In this document: piece after piece, positions 23,555 through 32,104 of the stretch | Layout of the letters: each line of letters starts with the position of its first letter | Numbering within the stretch: the first letter of the stretch is position 1 | NCBI GenBank assembly: GCA_024234935.1 | Contig: JACKNI010000006.1 | Span: 1-64,000 of the forward strand | DNA length: 64,000 nt | Source: Chromatiales bacterium | GTDB lineage: Bacteria; Pseudomonadota; Gammaproteobacteria; Steroidobacterales; GCA-2729495 | Direction: 5' to 3' | The notes under the pieces: model-generated | The model's input: the letters and a program-made list of their open reading frames with translations, nothing else | Database searches by the model: none | Told to the model about the DNA's origin: nothing | Translations under genes and position numbers: made by a program

Positions 23555-23568
23555 ATAGGAGCGGTGGC

Positions 23569-23616
23569 AGGAGCGGCTTCAGCCGCGATCCCGATATCGC
23601 GGCTGAAGCCGCTCCT
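23569..23616. repeat. REP-like palindromic element
   Basis: Arms of 21 bases (23569-23589 and 23596-23616) pair perfectly around a six-base loop. The arm begins AGGAGCGGCTTCAGCCGCG, a common extragenic repeat type in Pseudomonas- and Xanthomonas-like genomes. It lies between the GST stop and the tRNA gene and could serve as a transcription terminator or a REP-transposase target. No RayT transposase is in view. Confidence 0.75.
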
Positions 23617-23630
23617 ACCCACAAAACCAT

Positions 23631-23707
23631 GCGCCCGTAGCTCAGCTGGATAGAGCATCAGGCTTCGAACCTGAGGGTCGGGAGTTCGAATCTCTCCGGG
23701 CGCGCCA
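23631..23707 (+). tRNA. tRNA-Arg(UCG)
   Basis: All arms fold: acceptor 7 bp (GCGCCCG/CGGGCGC), D-arm GCUC/GAGC, anticodon stem UCAGG/CCUGA with loop CUUCGAA (anticodon UCG), a five-base variable loop, T-arm GGGAG-UUCGAAU-CUCUC, discriminator G and an encoded CCA. The anticodon reads CGA and CGG codons. A terminator follows directly. Its last 17 bases are repeated at 23863-23879. Confidence 0.95.
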
Positions 23708-23750
23708 GTAGATAAAAATGACCCGCCTTGTGCGGGTCTTTTTTATCTAC
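23708..23750. terminator. Rho-independent terminator after tRNA-Arg
   Basis: An inner GC stem ACCCGC/GCGGGT (23721-23726, 23732-23737) with a CTTGT loop is followed by CTTTTTT. The stem extends outward through A/T pairs (GTAGATAAAAA with TTTTTTATCTAC), so it can act in both directions. The encoded tRNA CCA ends right before it. Confidence 0.9.
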
Positions 23751-23763
23751 CAGTGTCCGGAGA

Positions 23764-23879
23764 CCCGGTGAGAACTCCACAGTTCGACAAAACTGCAGAG
23801 CAGTTTTGGACAGCCGCAGGCTGCCCCGCAGGGGTGAGCGGCCGTACCCGGCCGCGAATCCATCTCTCCGGGCGCGCCA
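23764..23879 (+). repeat. Structured tRNA-tail repeat behind tRNA-Arg
   Basis: This copy matches the element at 29-140 in order and sequence: CCCGGTGAGAAC, TTCGACAAAACTGC hairpin, CCCCGCAGGGG and a stem 23838-23844/23849-23855 with TACC loop. It ends in tctctccgggcgcgcca, identical to the last 17 bases of the tRNA-Arg next to it, not to the tail at 124-140. Each copy therefore carries the tail of its own neighbouring tRNA. The stem bases differ from copy 1 but still pair. Confidence 0.8.
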
Positions 23880-23894
23880 CCGCGAAGTGAGTCA

Positions 23895-24002
23895 TTACAA
23901 GCGCCGCCGCTGCGCGCCAACGCGCCCGGTTTTTCCCTCGGCGACTTCCTTCAGGATCAGCTTGTGGATGATCTCCCCGGAGGAGTACTGTTTCCTTGTC
24001 AT
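23895..24002 (-). mobile_element. Possible IS3-type OrfA N-terminal scrap
   Basis: A 35-codon frame, MTRKQYSSGEIIHKLILKEV followed by AEGKTGRVG, resembles the start of IS3-family OrfA transposases (MxRKRYxxEQIIxKLREAEV). It stops where the HTH should continue. No terminal repeats or OrfB were found. The spacer from 24003 to 24118 holds nothing else convincing. Chance similarity is possible. Confidence 0.3.
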
Positions 24003-24118
24003 GACGCCGGGTGCCTTCCAATGCCCTGTTCAGGTACACGACAGCCGGACCGGAAATATCGGCTCGGCTCAGCGGCAGCTGCAGGCCAGGGTCTGCGGTG
24101 CCCGGGAAATCGGGTGCC

Positions 24119-26407
24119 ATGACTGCCGGTAGTCCGGACGCAATCGCCCCGGACGCGGCGTCAGACGCCAACGAGTTGATCGCCTCGTCAGAGGTGCGGC
24201 TCAGCCGCGAGATGCGGCTCTTCGACGTGGTCATGATTGGCGTCGGCGCGATGATTGGTGCCGGTATCTTCGTGCTGACCGGCATTGCCGCCGGCGTGGC
24301 CGGTCCCGGCCTGCTGCTGGCCTTCCTGCTGAACGCGGTCGTGACCCTGTTTGCCGCCGCCGCCTATGCCGAGCTGGGCTCGACCTTCCACGACGCGGGA
24401 GGCAGTTATCTGTGGGTCAAGCTCGGGCTCAAGGATCCGCAAGGCTTCATGAGCGGCTGGATGGACTGGTTCGCGCACTCGGTGGCCTGTTCGCTCTATG
24501 CGCTCGGCTTTGGCGCCTATTTCAAGCTGGTTCTGCCGCTGATCGGCGTGCCGGACTTCCAGACGCCGCTGATGGACATCGAGAAATGGCTGGCCGTCGC
24601 GGTGATCGCCGTCTTTGCCTGGATCAATTACCGCGGCGCCTCCGAGACCGGTGGTGCCGGCAATTTCGTCACGATTGGCAAGCTGCTGATCCTGGCCGTA
24701 TTCATCGGCTTCGGCTTCTGGGTCACCCTGCACCGGCCTGACTGGCAGCCCGTATTCACGGATGACTTCCTGCCGAACGGTTACGGCAGCGTATTCGTCG
24801 CCATGGGCCTGACCTTCATCGCGTTCGAGGGCTACGAAATCATCGCCCAGTGCAGCGAGGAGGTCCGCCAGCCGGCACGCAACGTGCCCCGCGCGATCTT
24901 CATCTCCCTGCTGATCGTGGTGCCGATCTATCTCGCCGTGGCCTTTGCCGCTCTGGGCTCGGTGCAGGTGCCGGGCGTGCCGAGCTGGCAATTCCTGGGC
25001 GAGCACAAGGAGACGGCACTGGTGGACGTCGCCCGCAGCTTCTTCCCGGGCGGCGGGGTCATGCTGCTGGTCGGCGGCCTGTTGTCCACCATCAGCGCGC
25101 TGAACGCCACCATCTATTCCTCGTCGCGGGTGTCCCTGGCCATGGGCCGCGACCGCAACCTGCCCCGCTGGTTCGGCAAGGTCCACCCGGTGCGAAAGAC
25201 GCCCCATGGGGCGATTGCCGGTTCGGCCGTGCTGATCGCCTTCATGGCCGTGGCGCTGCCGATCGAGACCGTGGCCAGCGCGGCCAACATCATGTTCCTG
25301 TTGCTGTTCATTCAGGTACAGGCCGTGCTGATCGCGTTGCGCAAGATGCAGCCAAATCTGCCCCGGGGCTTCCGGGTGCCGCTGGTGCCCTTCGTGCCGG
25401 TCATTGGTATCGTCCTGCAGCTGTTCCTGGCCGTGTACCTGTTTGTCTACAGTCCGATGGCGTGGCTCAGCGCGGCGGTCTGGATCGTCATCGGCCTGGT
25501 CGTCTACTACACCTATGCCCACAAGCGGGACCAGGCCTATGAAAACGTCCTCGAGATGCGGGAGGCCGCCGAACGAAAGGACTATCGCATCATCGCTTTC
25601 CTCGACAAGCCCAAGCGCGCGGGACCCATACTCAACGCCGCCGGTCTGCTCGCCCGGTGCTATGACGGCGAACTGATACCCCTCATGGTCATCGAAGTCC
25701 CCGACCGGGAGATGTTGGCGCAGGGCTGGGATCGCGCCGACCAGGCGCGGATGGAACTCGAGACCGCGATGCGCAGCCAGCGGGCGCGGGGGCTGATGGT
25801 CAAGCCGCTGGTAAAGATCTCCCATCGCGCGTCCTTCGGCATCATCGAGACAGTCCTCGAGGAGCACTGCAACGTCGTGGTCATTGCCCGGCCGCGCCGG
25901 GCGAACCTGACCCGCCGCTTCGCGGCCGCCATCGTGGATCGCGTGGTGCGCGAGGCACCGGCCCAGACCCTCGTGGTCAGCGCCGAGCGCTGGCCCGAGC
26001 AGATAGGGCTGATCGTCTTTGCCTGGGAGAAGGGTCCCCATGCCCGGCTGTCGGCCGAACTCGTGGGCGCGATTGCGCGCCAGACCGGCGCCCGGGTGCG
26101 GGCCGTGCACGTCCTGCCCTACGATGCCTCCCGGTCCGACATCGAGCGGGCTGCCGCGGATCTGGAGAAGGCGATGGGGGCCGCCGATGCGCGGCTCGAA
26201 CTCAGAGTGGTCCAGGCCGGGGATATCGTCACTGGCCTGCTCGAGCAGGCGGCGGGTGCTGACCTGGTCTTTATCGGTGGTACCGAAGCCGGTTTTATCG
26301 AGCAATTGCTGGGCTACGCTATTCCCCTGGAACTGGCGGACCGTACGACAGTGCCGGTAATCACCGTCTACGAGATGCCCGCGGAACCCAAACGGTGGCT
26401 CAGCTGA
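24119..26407 (+). CDS. APC-family permease with C-terminal Usp-like region
   Basis: The 762-residue protein has about 12 membrane helices of an amino acid/polyamine transporter, with the helix-1 loop GVGAMIGAGIFVLTG and the helix-6 segment FIAFEGYEIIAQCSEEV. About 270 cytoplasmic residues then form a tandem Usp-like region (FLDKPKRAGPILNAAGLLAR, VVVIARPRR, LIVFAWEKGPHARLSAELV, LVFIGGTEAG). The Usp part may sense nucleotides and gate transport. ATG 24119 was preferred to 24011 since the earlier stretch is not permease-like. The TGA overlaps the next start. Confidence 0.85.
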   Translation: MTAGSPDAIAPDAASDANELIASSEVRLSREMRLFDVVMIGVGAMIGAGIFVLTGIAAGVAGPGLLLAFLLNAVVTLFAAAAYAELGSTFHDAGGSYLWVKLGLKDPQGFMSGWMDWFAHSVACSLYALGFGAYFKLVLPLIGVPDFQTPLMDIEKWLAVAVIAVFAWINYRGASETGGAGNFVTIGKLLILAVFIGFGFWVTLHRPDWQPVFTDDFLPNGYGSVFVAMGLTFIAFEGYEIIAQCSEEVRQPARNVPRAIFISLLIVVPIYLAVAFAALGSVQVPGVPSWQFLGEHKETALVDVARSFFPGGGVMLLVGGLLSTISALNATIYSSSRVSLAMGRDRNLPRWFGKVHPVRKTPHGAIAGSAVLIAFMAVALPIETVASAANIMFLLLFIQVQAVLIALRKMQPNLPRGFRVPLVPFVPVIGIVLQLFLAVYLFVYSPMAWLSAAVWIVIGLVVYYTYAHKRDQAYENVLEMREAAERKDYRIIAFLDKPKRAGPILNAAGLLARCYDGELIPLMVIEVPDREMLAQGWDRADQARMELETAMRSQRARGLMVKPLVKISHRASFGIIETVLEEHCNVVVIARPRRANLTRRFAAAIVDRVVREAPAQTLVVSAERWPEQIGLIVFAWEKGPHARLSAELVGAIARQTGARVRAVHVLPYDASRSDIERAAADLEKAMGAADARLELRVVQAGDIVTGLLEQAAGADLVFIGGTEAGFIEQLLGYAIPLELADRTTVPVITVYEMPAEPKRWLS

Positions 26408-27126
26408 TGGCAGGTGCAGCGATGGAACAGAAGCCCTTCGAATCGGTGCCGGAACTGGTGACCGGGGTGGCAGCCTATCTGCCGAACCTGCTGGCGGGAT
26501 TACTGGTGTTGCTGGTCGGCCTGGTGGTCGCCTGGGTGGCCGGGAAGGTCTTCGTGCGCATGCTCAACTTCATGCGCCTCGACCGGATCCTCGCGCGTCT
26601 CGCCTGGTCCAACGTGCTCGATACGGGCGACGCCCGCCATTCCCTGTTCGAGTTTCTGGGTACCATCCTCAGTGTTTTCATTTTTCTGATCTTCCTGGAC
26701 AACGCGTTGCTGATCTGGGGTCTAACGGTGCTCTCCCAGCTGTTTTCCAGGGTCGTGGTACTGGTGCCCCAGCTGGTCTCCGCGGCGATCATCGTGCTGG
26801 CGGGCTGGGGCATTGCCACCGGCGTGTCGCGCAGCGTCCAGCGCGCGCTCTATCAGGAGAAGATTGCCCGCGCGCGACTGGTGGCCAGCATCCTGCGCTG
26901 GGCCACACTGGTCACCGTGGCCGCCATAACCCTGGTGGAGCTCAACATCGCGGTGACCATCGTCACCGGCGCGTTCCTCATCGCCTTCGGTGCGCTGGCG
27001 CTGTGCTTCGTGCTGGCCGTGGGCCTCGGCAGCAAGCGCGGCGTGGAACTGATGTGGGAAGCGCGCTTCCACCGCGCCAGGGAGAGCGACGACACAGCGG
27101 AAGACGAAGGTGCGGGCGAATCGTGA
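26407..27126 (+). CDS. TM-helix repeat protein, MscS-adjacent family
   Basis: The 239-residue protein has four to five membrane segments arranged as TM-helix repeats (YLPNLLAGLLVLLVGLVVAW, LVPQLVSAAIIVLAGWGIATG) seen before or in place of MscS channels. The MscS pore and beta domain are absent. An acidic tail (ESDDTAEDEGAGE) ends it. The ATG overlaps the permease stop as TGATG, an arrangement for coupled translation. An in-frame ATG at 26395 is also possible. It may modulate the permease. Confidence 0.75.
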   Translation: MAGAAMEQKPFESVPELVTGVAAYLPNLLAGLLVLLVGLVVAWVAGKVFVRMLNFMRLDRILARLAWSNVLDTGDARHSLFEFLGTILSVFIFLIFLDNALLIWGLTVLSQLFSRVVVLVPQLVSAAIIVLAGWGIATGVSRSVQRALYQEKIARARLVASILRWATLVTVAAITLVELNIAVTIVTGAFLIAFGALALCFVLAVGLGSKRGVELMWEARFHRARESDDTAEDEGAGES

Positions 27127-27163
27127 GGGCAGTTGCGATTCGCGACCGACAATCTTGTGGCCT

Positions 27164-27829
27164 CTAGTGGGGCCGCGGGGCTGATCCGGGTTTCTTTGCG
27201 GTTTTCTCCGCCAGCACGACGATCTCGGTCAGCGCATCGGATCCACGGTTCCAGTCGTACCACGACATCTTCCGTTCCAGCAGCTCTTCTTCGCTGATCG
27301 CGTCGGCCATGCCGAGATACCACCATTGCAATGAAGCCGGCCGTTCCACCCAGGCCGCCACTTCCTGATCGCCACGCAGCAGGATCACCGTCGGCGTGGA
27401 TGCCCGGCCATCCGGCGTACGGTGCGCATCCATGATCGCCTTGCCGGTCTTGAAATCGACCAATCGCATGTCCACACCGGCGCCTGAAGCGAGCCTGGCA
27501 AGATATGGAACGCTGTGCAGTGAGTCAGGGCACCAGTCTGCGGTGATCACGAGAAGCCGCAGACCGTCACCGGCCCGCCTGAAGCGCTCGACCAGGCCGG
27601 GTGCAACCGCGCGCTCCGAATTCTTCAGCCAGGTCTCGCGCTGTACGCGGGTGCTGGCGAGGAACTGGTCCCAGGTTACTCCCCGGGAGTACATGGCGAC
27701 CGAATCACTGGCCGCTGCCGACTGAACCGGGTCATCTGCCGCAACCGTCGGCAATACCGGCACGGTCAGCAACATGCTTGCTGCAAGCAGTACGCTGATC
27801 CGGGCTTTCAGGTAACGCATTATTCTCAT
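27164..27829 (-). CDS. Exported thioredoxin-like protein
   Basis: The 221-residue protein has an N-terminal signal (MRIMRYLKARISVLLAASML) cleaved near VAADD, then a thioredoxin fold with ITADWCPDSLHSVPYLARLA. The active site is CPDS, so the second cysteine is replaced by serine. STPTVILLRG supplies the cis-proline. It probably works as a monothiol or reductase-like periplasmic protein. The start at 27829 has AGGGGG upstream and was chosen over longer frames. Confidence 0.8.
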   Translation of the reverse strand: MRIMRYLKARISVLLAASMLLTVPVLPTVAADDPVQSAAASDSVAMYSRGVTWDQFLASTRVQRETWLKNSERAVAPGLVERFRRAGDGLRLLVITADWCPDSLHSVPYLARLASGAGVDMRLVDFKTGKAIMDAHRTPDGRASTPTVILLRGDQEVAAWVERPASLQWWYLGMADAISEEELLERKMSWYDWNRGSDALTEIVVLAEKTAKKPGSAPRPH

Positions 27830-27893
27830 TGGAACCCCCTGCCGCGCGCGATTTCGATTGCGGGAAACGATATCAGAGTATCGGCGCTGACGG

Positions 27894-28235
27894 TCAGTCG
27901 CCGCGTATCGAATCCCGCCGGTGCGCCTCGCGCGACCGGCCGACGATCTTGTCGAGGGCGTGCACCAGCTTCTGGGTTGCGCCATGCAGGGCTTCAGGAA
28001 CCTTTCCGGCATCGTGGCTCACCGCTGTGGGCGGCCGGCCGGCAAGTCGTGCCTCGATCAGGCAGCGCTTGTCCGCCTCGCTTGCACGCGCCGCGTTGAC
28101 ATCGCTGAGATGCACCTCGATGCGCGTGATGTGTTCACTGAAGCGTGCCAGCTTGCCCTCGAGTTCCTGCCGGACCCACCCGGCGAGCGAATCGTCGCCT
28201 TGCACGTTGCTGTCGGTGTTTACCTGAATCTGCAT
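27894..28235 (-). CDS. HPF/RaiA-like ribosome-associated protein
   Basis: The 113-residue protein begins MQIQVNTDSNVQGDDSLAGW and continues RFSEHITRIEVHLSDVNAAR, the beta-alpha-beta pattern of the RaiA/HPF fold. It ends in a charged tail (GRSREAHRRDSIRGD). Typical HPF binds the ribosome during stationary phase. The family includes sigma-54-modulation-like proteins of unknown action. Start 28235 was chosen over 28295. It may share a promoter region with the thioredoxin-like gene downstream. Confidence 0.75.
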   Translation of the reverse strand: MQIQVNTDSNVQGDDSLAGWVRQELEGKLARFSEHITRIEVHLSDVNAARASEADKRCLIEARLAGRPPTAVSHDAGKVPEALHGATQKLVHALDKIVGRSREAHRRDSIRGD

Positions 28236-28300
28236 TTCCAATTTCCTGCTGCGTCTGCAAGACTCCTTTCTACACCAAGCCCTGATCCGGCGCACGAGCC

Positions 28301-28744
28301 ATGAATCGCAAACTGAAACTTGCCCTGTCCGTCGTCGCTGCCCTGGCCCTGGCCCCGGTGGCGATCCAGGCTGCCGACGGTACGCTGGTCCGCGTCTCGG
28401 TAAGCAATATCGCCAAACCGGGCGGCGTCCTCCTGGCTGGTGCCTATGATCAGGAATCGACCTGGCTCGGCGGCACCACCGTGGCCAGTATCGAAGTGCC
28501 GGTGCCGGCGACGGTCACGGGGACGCTCGGTTTCGAAATGCGGCTGCCACCGGGACGGTACGCGCTGTCGGTATTCCAGGACATGAACGGCAACCGGAAG
28601 CTGGACACCAATTTCATCGGCATCCCGACCGAACAGTCCGGATCTTCCAACAATGCGCCCGCGCGCTTCGGTCCACCGAAGTTCAGGGACGCGGCGTTCG
28701 TCGTGGGCAGCGAGGCCATCGATCTCGCCATCCGCCTGAACTGA
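28301..28744 (+). CDS. DUF2141 exported protein
   Basis: The 147-residue protein has a clear signal (residues 1-24, ending AIQAADG) and a single beta-rich domain with the DUF2141 pattern: LVRVSVSNIAKPGGVLLAGAY, LPPGRYALSVFQDMNGNRKLD and the conserved GIPTEQSGSSNNA. The DxNGNxxLD stretch looks like a calcium loop. Function is unknown; outer-membrane or periplasmic roles are likely. It is divergent from the RaiA-like gene. Confidence 0.8.
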   Translation: MNRKLKLALSVVAALALAPVAIQAADGTLVRVSVSNIAKPGGVLLAGAYDQESTWLGGTTVASIEVPVPATVTGTLGFEMRLPPGRYALSVFQDMNGNRKLDTNFIGIPTEQSGSSNNAPARFGPPKFRDAAFVVGSEAIDLAIRLN

Positions 28745-28887
28745 TGACGCATACGGCCTGCTGATGGCTCAAGCGGCAACCGCCTGACCGGGCACCCGGT
28801 CGCGTTCTCTCTTCCCATCTGAAACTCGCGGGGCCATTATCCGGTCTGATCCCGATGTCAGGGATTTCAGATCAAGGCCAATCGTCC

Positions 28888-29733
28888 ATGAGTCAGGCAA
28901 CCAGCGTACCGCCCGATCAACCGACCTACTGGAACGAGGAGGGCGGTCAGCGCTGGGTCAGCAACATCCAGCGCGTCGAGCGCATGATCGAGCCATTCCT
29001 GACGCAGCTGATGCGTCACGCGGCACCGCAGGCTGGCGAACGGGTACTCGATGTCGGCTGCGGTGGTGGCGTCACGAGTGCCGCATTCGCCGGCGCAGTC
29101 GGTCCTTCCGGAAGTGTCCTGGGGCTCGATGTGTCCGCGGTAATTCTTGCCGTGGCTCGCGAGCGTTACGCCTCTGTGGCCAACCTGTCCTTTGCGCTGG
29201 GTGATGCCGCGACGATGCCGCTCGATGCCGGGAACTTCGATCTCGTCAGTTCGCGTTTCGGCGTGATGTTCTTTGCCGATCCGGTGGCGGCCTTTGCCAA
29301 CCTGCGCAGCGCGCTGAAGCCGGGGGGCAGGCTGGCTTTCATTTGCTGGCGCGCGCTGGACGAGAATCCCTGGATGGCTGACTGCGTGCGCGCTGCATTT
29401 ACGGTACTGCCGATCCCGGAGCCCCAGCCGCCAACGGCGCCCGGGCCCTTTGCCTTTGCTGATGCCGCGAGACTGCGCGATATCCTCAGCCAAAGCGGCT
29501 ACACAGACATCAGTATTGAGCCGCACAATCAGGTGCTCGATCTCGGCAACTTCGACGATGCGGTGGCGCAGATGACCCGCATGGGTCCTGCGGCGAGCGC
29601 ATTCGCCGCCGCCAGCGCGACTGACCAGGCAGCTGTTGTCACGGCAATCCGCGCGGCACTCAAGCCGCATCTGAGCGGGGGTTCGGTACGCATGGCGAGT
29701 GGCACCTGGCTCGCAGGTGCCCGCCGTGGTTAA
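28888..29733 (+). CDS. UbiE-like class I SAM methyltransferase
   Basis: The 281-residue protein has methyltransferase motif I VLDVGCGGGVTSAAFA, motif II LGLDVS, and FALGDAATMPLDAGNFDLVSSRFGVMFF. The opening WNEEGGQRWVSNIQRVERM is shared by arsenite- and UbiE-type enzymes. The substrate is not set by sequence. ATG 28888 was chosen over 28855. Its stop overlaps the phosphoketolase start by eight bases, implying a bicistronic message. Confidence 0.8.
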   Translation: MSQATSVPPDQPTYWNEEGGQRWVSNIQRVERMIEPFLTQLMRHAAPQAGERVLDVGCGGGVTSAAFAGAVGPSGSVLGLDVSAVILAVARERYASVANLSFALGDAATMPLDAGNFDLVSSRFGVMFFADPVAAFANLRSALKPGGRLAFICWRALDENPWMADCVRAAFTVLPIPEPQPPTAPGPFAFADAARLRDILSQSGYTDISIEPHNQVLDLGNFDDAVAQMTRMGPAASAFAAASATDQAAVVTAIRAALKPHLSGGSVRMASGTWLAGARRG

Positions 29734-32092
29734 GACCAATACCCTGACGCCGGAACTGCTCGGGAAGATGGATGCCTATTGGCGCGCCGCCAACTATCTG
29801 TCGGTCGGGCAGATCTATCTCTACGACAATCCCTTGCTGCGCCGGCCGCTGACGCTTGCGGACGTGAAGCACATGCTGCTCGGTCACTGGGGGACGACAC
29901 CCGGACAGAATTTCATTTACCTGCACCTGAACCGGGTCATAAAAAAATACGATCTGGACATGATTTACGTGTCCGGTCCCGGACATGGTGGCCCGGCAGT
30001 GGTCGCGAACACCTGGCTGGAGGGCACGTACAGCGAGATCTATCCCGATGTCAGCCAGGATGAGGCCGGACTGAGGAAACTTTTTCTCCAGTTCTCGTTT
30101 CCCGGCGGCATTCCGAGCCACGCATCGCCGGAGTGTCCGGGTTCGATACACGAGGGTGGCGAACTCGGCTATTCGTTGAGCCATTCCTTTGGCGCCGTGT
30201 TCGACAATCCGGAACTCATCGTCGCCTGTGTCGTCGGCGACGGCGAGGCGGAGACCGGTCCATTGGCGACGGCGTGGCACTCCAACAAGTTCCTTGATCC
30301 GGTCGGCGACGGCGCGGTGCTGCCGATTCTGCATCTCAACGGCTACAAGATTGCCAACCCGACGGTACTCGCGCGCATCGGGCATGAGGAACTCGACCAG
30401 TTGCTGCGCGGCTACGGGTGGACGCCGTACTTTGTCGAAGGCCATGAGCCCGGATTGATGCATGAGGCGATGGCGGAAACGCTGGACACGGTCGTGGAGC
30501 AGATCCGGAAGATACAGCAGGATGCCCGCGTTCATGGCAAGCGCACGCGTCCGCGCTGGCCCATGATCGTGCTCAAGTCGCCGAAGGGCTGGACCGGTCC
30601 GCGGATGGTCGATGGACGACAGATCGAAGGCACGTTCCGCGCGCACCAGGTACCGCTGTCTGATCCGGCGGCCCATCCGGAACACCTGAAACTGCTGGAG
30701 GAGTGGCTGAGGAGCTACCGGCCGGAGGAACTCTTCGACAGCGGTGGCCGGTTGCGACCGGAGCTCGCGGAACTTGCGCCCGAAGGCACACGCCGAATGG
30801 GTGCGAATCCTCATGCCAACGGCGGCATGCTGCTGCGCGACCTGCGGATGCCGGATTTCCGCGACTACGCGGTCGATCTGCCCGCACCCGGGACGCCTGG
30901 CATCGGTGACACGCGTGTGCTCGGGCCTTTCCTGCGCGACGTCGTGAAGCGGAACAGCGAGCAGCGGAATTTTCGTGTCTTCGGCCCCGATGAGACGCTC
31001 TCGAACGGCCTTGGGGCCCTGTTCGAAGCAACCCCGCGGCAATGGGATGCCGAGACCGTGCCGGGCGACGAATTTCTTGCGCCATCCGGACGCGTGATGG
31101 AAGTGCTGAGCGAGCATCAGTGCGAAGGCTGGCTTGAAGGTTACCTGCTGACCGGACGGCATGGACTCTTCAACTGCTACGAGGCATTCATCCATATCAT
31201 CGATTCGATGTTCAACCAGCATGCGAAGTGGCTCAAGGTCACCGCGCATCTGCCGTGGCGGCGCAAGATCGCCTCGCTGAATTACCTGCTCGCCTCGCAT
31301 GTCTGGCGTCAGGATCACAATGGCTTTACGCACCAGGATCCCGGCTTCATCGACCATGTGGTCAACAAGAAGGCCGAAGTGGTGCGTGTCTACTTCCCGC
31401 CCGATGCCAACTGTCTGCTGTCGGTGATGGATCACTGTCTGCGCAGCCGTCACTACGTCAACGTCGTGGTTGCCGGCAAACATCCGGCACCGCAGTGGCT
31501 GGGCATGGATGCCGCTGTCAAACACTGCACCCAGGGCATCGGTATCTGGCAGTGGGCCAGCAACGACCAGGCAGTCGCGCCGGACGTGGTGATGGCCTGC
31601 TGTGGCGACGTGCCCACGCTCGAGACCCTGGCGGCGGTATCCATCCTGCGCGAGCATCTGCCCGAACTGAGGATTCGCGTGGTGAATATCGTCGACCTGA
31701 TGAAGCTGCAGCCGCCCGAGGAGCACCCGCACGGGCTGACCGATACGGACTTCGACGAGATCTTCACCAGGGACAAGCCGGTGACCTTTGCCTTCCACGC
31801 CTATCCGTGGCTGATTCACCGGCTGACCTACCGCCGCACCAACCACGACAACATCCACGTTCGCGGTTACAAGGAAGAGGGCACCGTCACCACGCCATTC
31901 GACATGACGGTGCTGAACGAGCTGGACCGCTTCCATCTCGTGATGGATACGATCGACCGTCTGCCGCAGACCGGCGACAAGGGCATCTACCTGAAGCAGC
32001 AGCTCAAGGACAAGCTCATCGAGCACCGGCTGTACATCGAAAAGCACGGCCAGGACCTGCCGGAAATCCGCAACTGGCGGTGGCAGCCGTGA
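29726..32092 (+). CDS. xfp: Xylulose-5-P/fructose-6-P phosphoketolase
   Basis: The 788-residue thiamine-diphosphate enzyme splits xylulose 5-phosphate or fructose 6-phosphate to acetyl phosphate. Family marks are YWRAANYLSVGQIYLYDNPL, GPGHGGPAVVANTWLEG, PSHASPECPGSIHEGGELGY and the ThDP motif GDGEAETGPLATAWH. GTG 29726 gives the normal N-terminus with AGGTG upstream, and GTG 29699 is an alternative. No acetate kinase or xylulokinase is adjacent, so acetyl phosphate use must be encoded elsewhere. It may salvage carbon or feed acetyl-CoA. Confidence 0.95.
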   Translation: MVKTNTLTPELLGKMDAYWRAANYLSVGQIYLYDNPLLRRPLTLADVKHMLLGHWGTTPGQNFIYLHLNRVIKKYDLDMIYVSGPGHGGPAVVANTWLEGTYSEIYPDVSQDEAGLRKLFLQFSFPGGIPSHASPECPGSIHEGGELGYSLSHSFGAVFDNPELIVACVVGDGEAETGPLATAWHSNKFLDPVGDGAVLPILHLNGYKIANPTVLARIGHEELDQLLRGYGWTPYFVEGHEPGLMHEAMAETLDTVVEQIRKIQQDARVHGKRTRPRWPMIVLKSPKGWTGPRMVDGRQIEGTFRAHQVPLSDPAAHPEHLKLLEEWLRSYRPEELFDSGGRLRPELAELAPEGTRRMGANPHANGGMLLRDLRMPDFRDYAVDLPAPGTPGIGDTRVLGPFLRDVVKRNSEQRNFRVFGPDETLSNGLGALFEATPRQWDAETVPGDEFLAPSGRVMEVLSEHQCEGWLEGYLLTGRHGLFNCYEAFIHIIDSMFNQHAKWLKVTAHLPWRRKIASLNYLLASHVWRQDHNGFTHQDPGFIDHVVNKKAEVVRVYFPPDANCLLSVMDHCLRSRHYVNVVVAGKHPAPQWLGMDAAVKHCTQGIGIWQWASNDQAVAPDVVMACCGDVPTLETLAAVSILREHLPELRIRVVNIVDLMKLQPPEEHPHGLTDTDFDEIFTRDKPVTFAFHAYPWLIHRLTYRRTNHDNIHVRGYKEEGTVTTPFDMTVLNELDRFHLVMDTIDRLPQTGDKGIYLKQQLKDKLIEHRLYIEKHGQDLPEIRNWRWQP

Positions 32093-32104
32093 TCCCGATG
32101 AGGA

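Noticed and set aside
29660..32047. 795-codon open frame antisense to phosphoketolase
   Set aside because: No protein-family signal, and the sense strand encodes a full enzyme.
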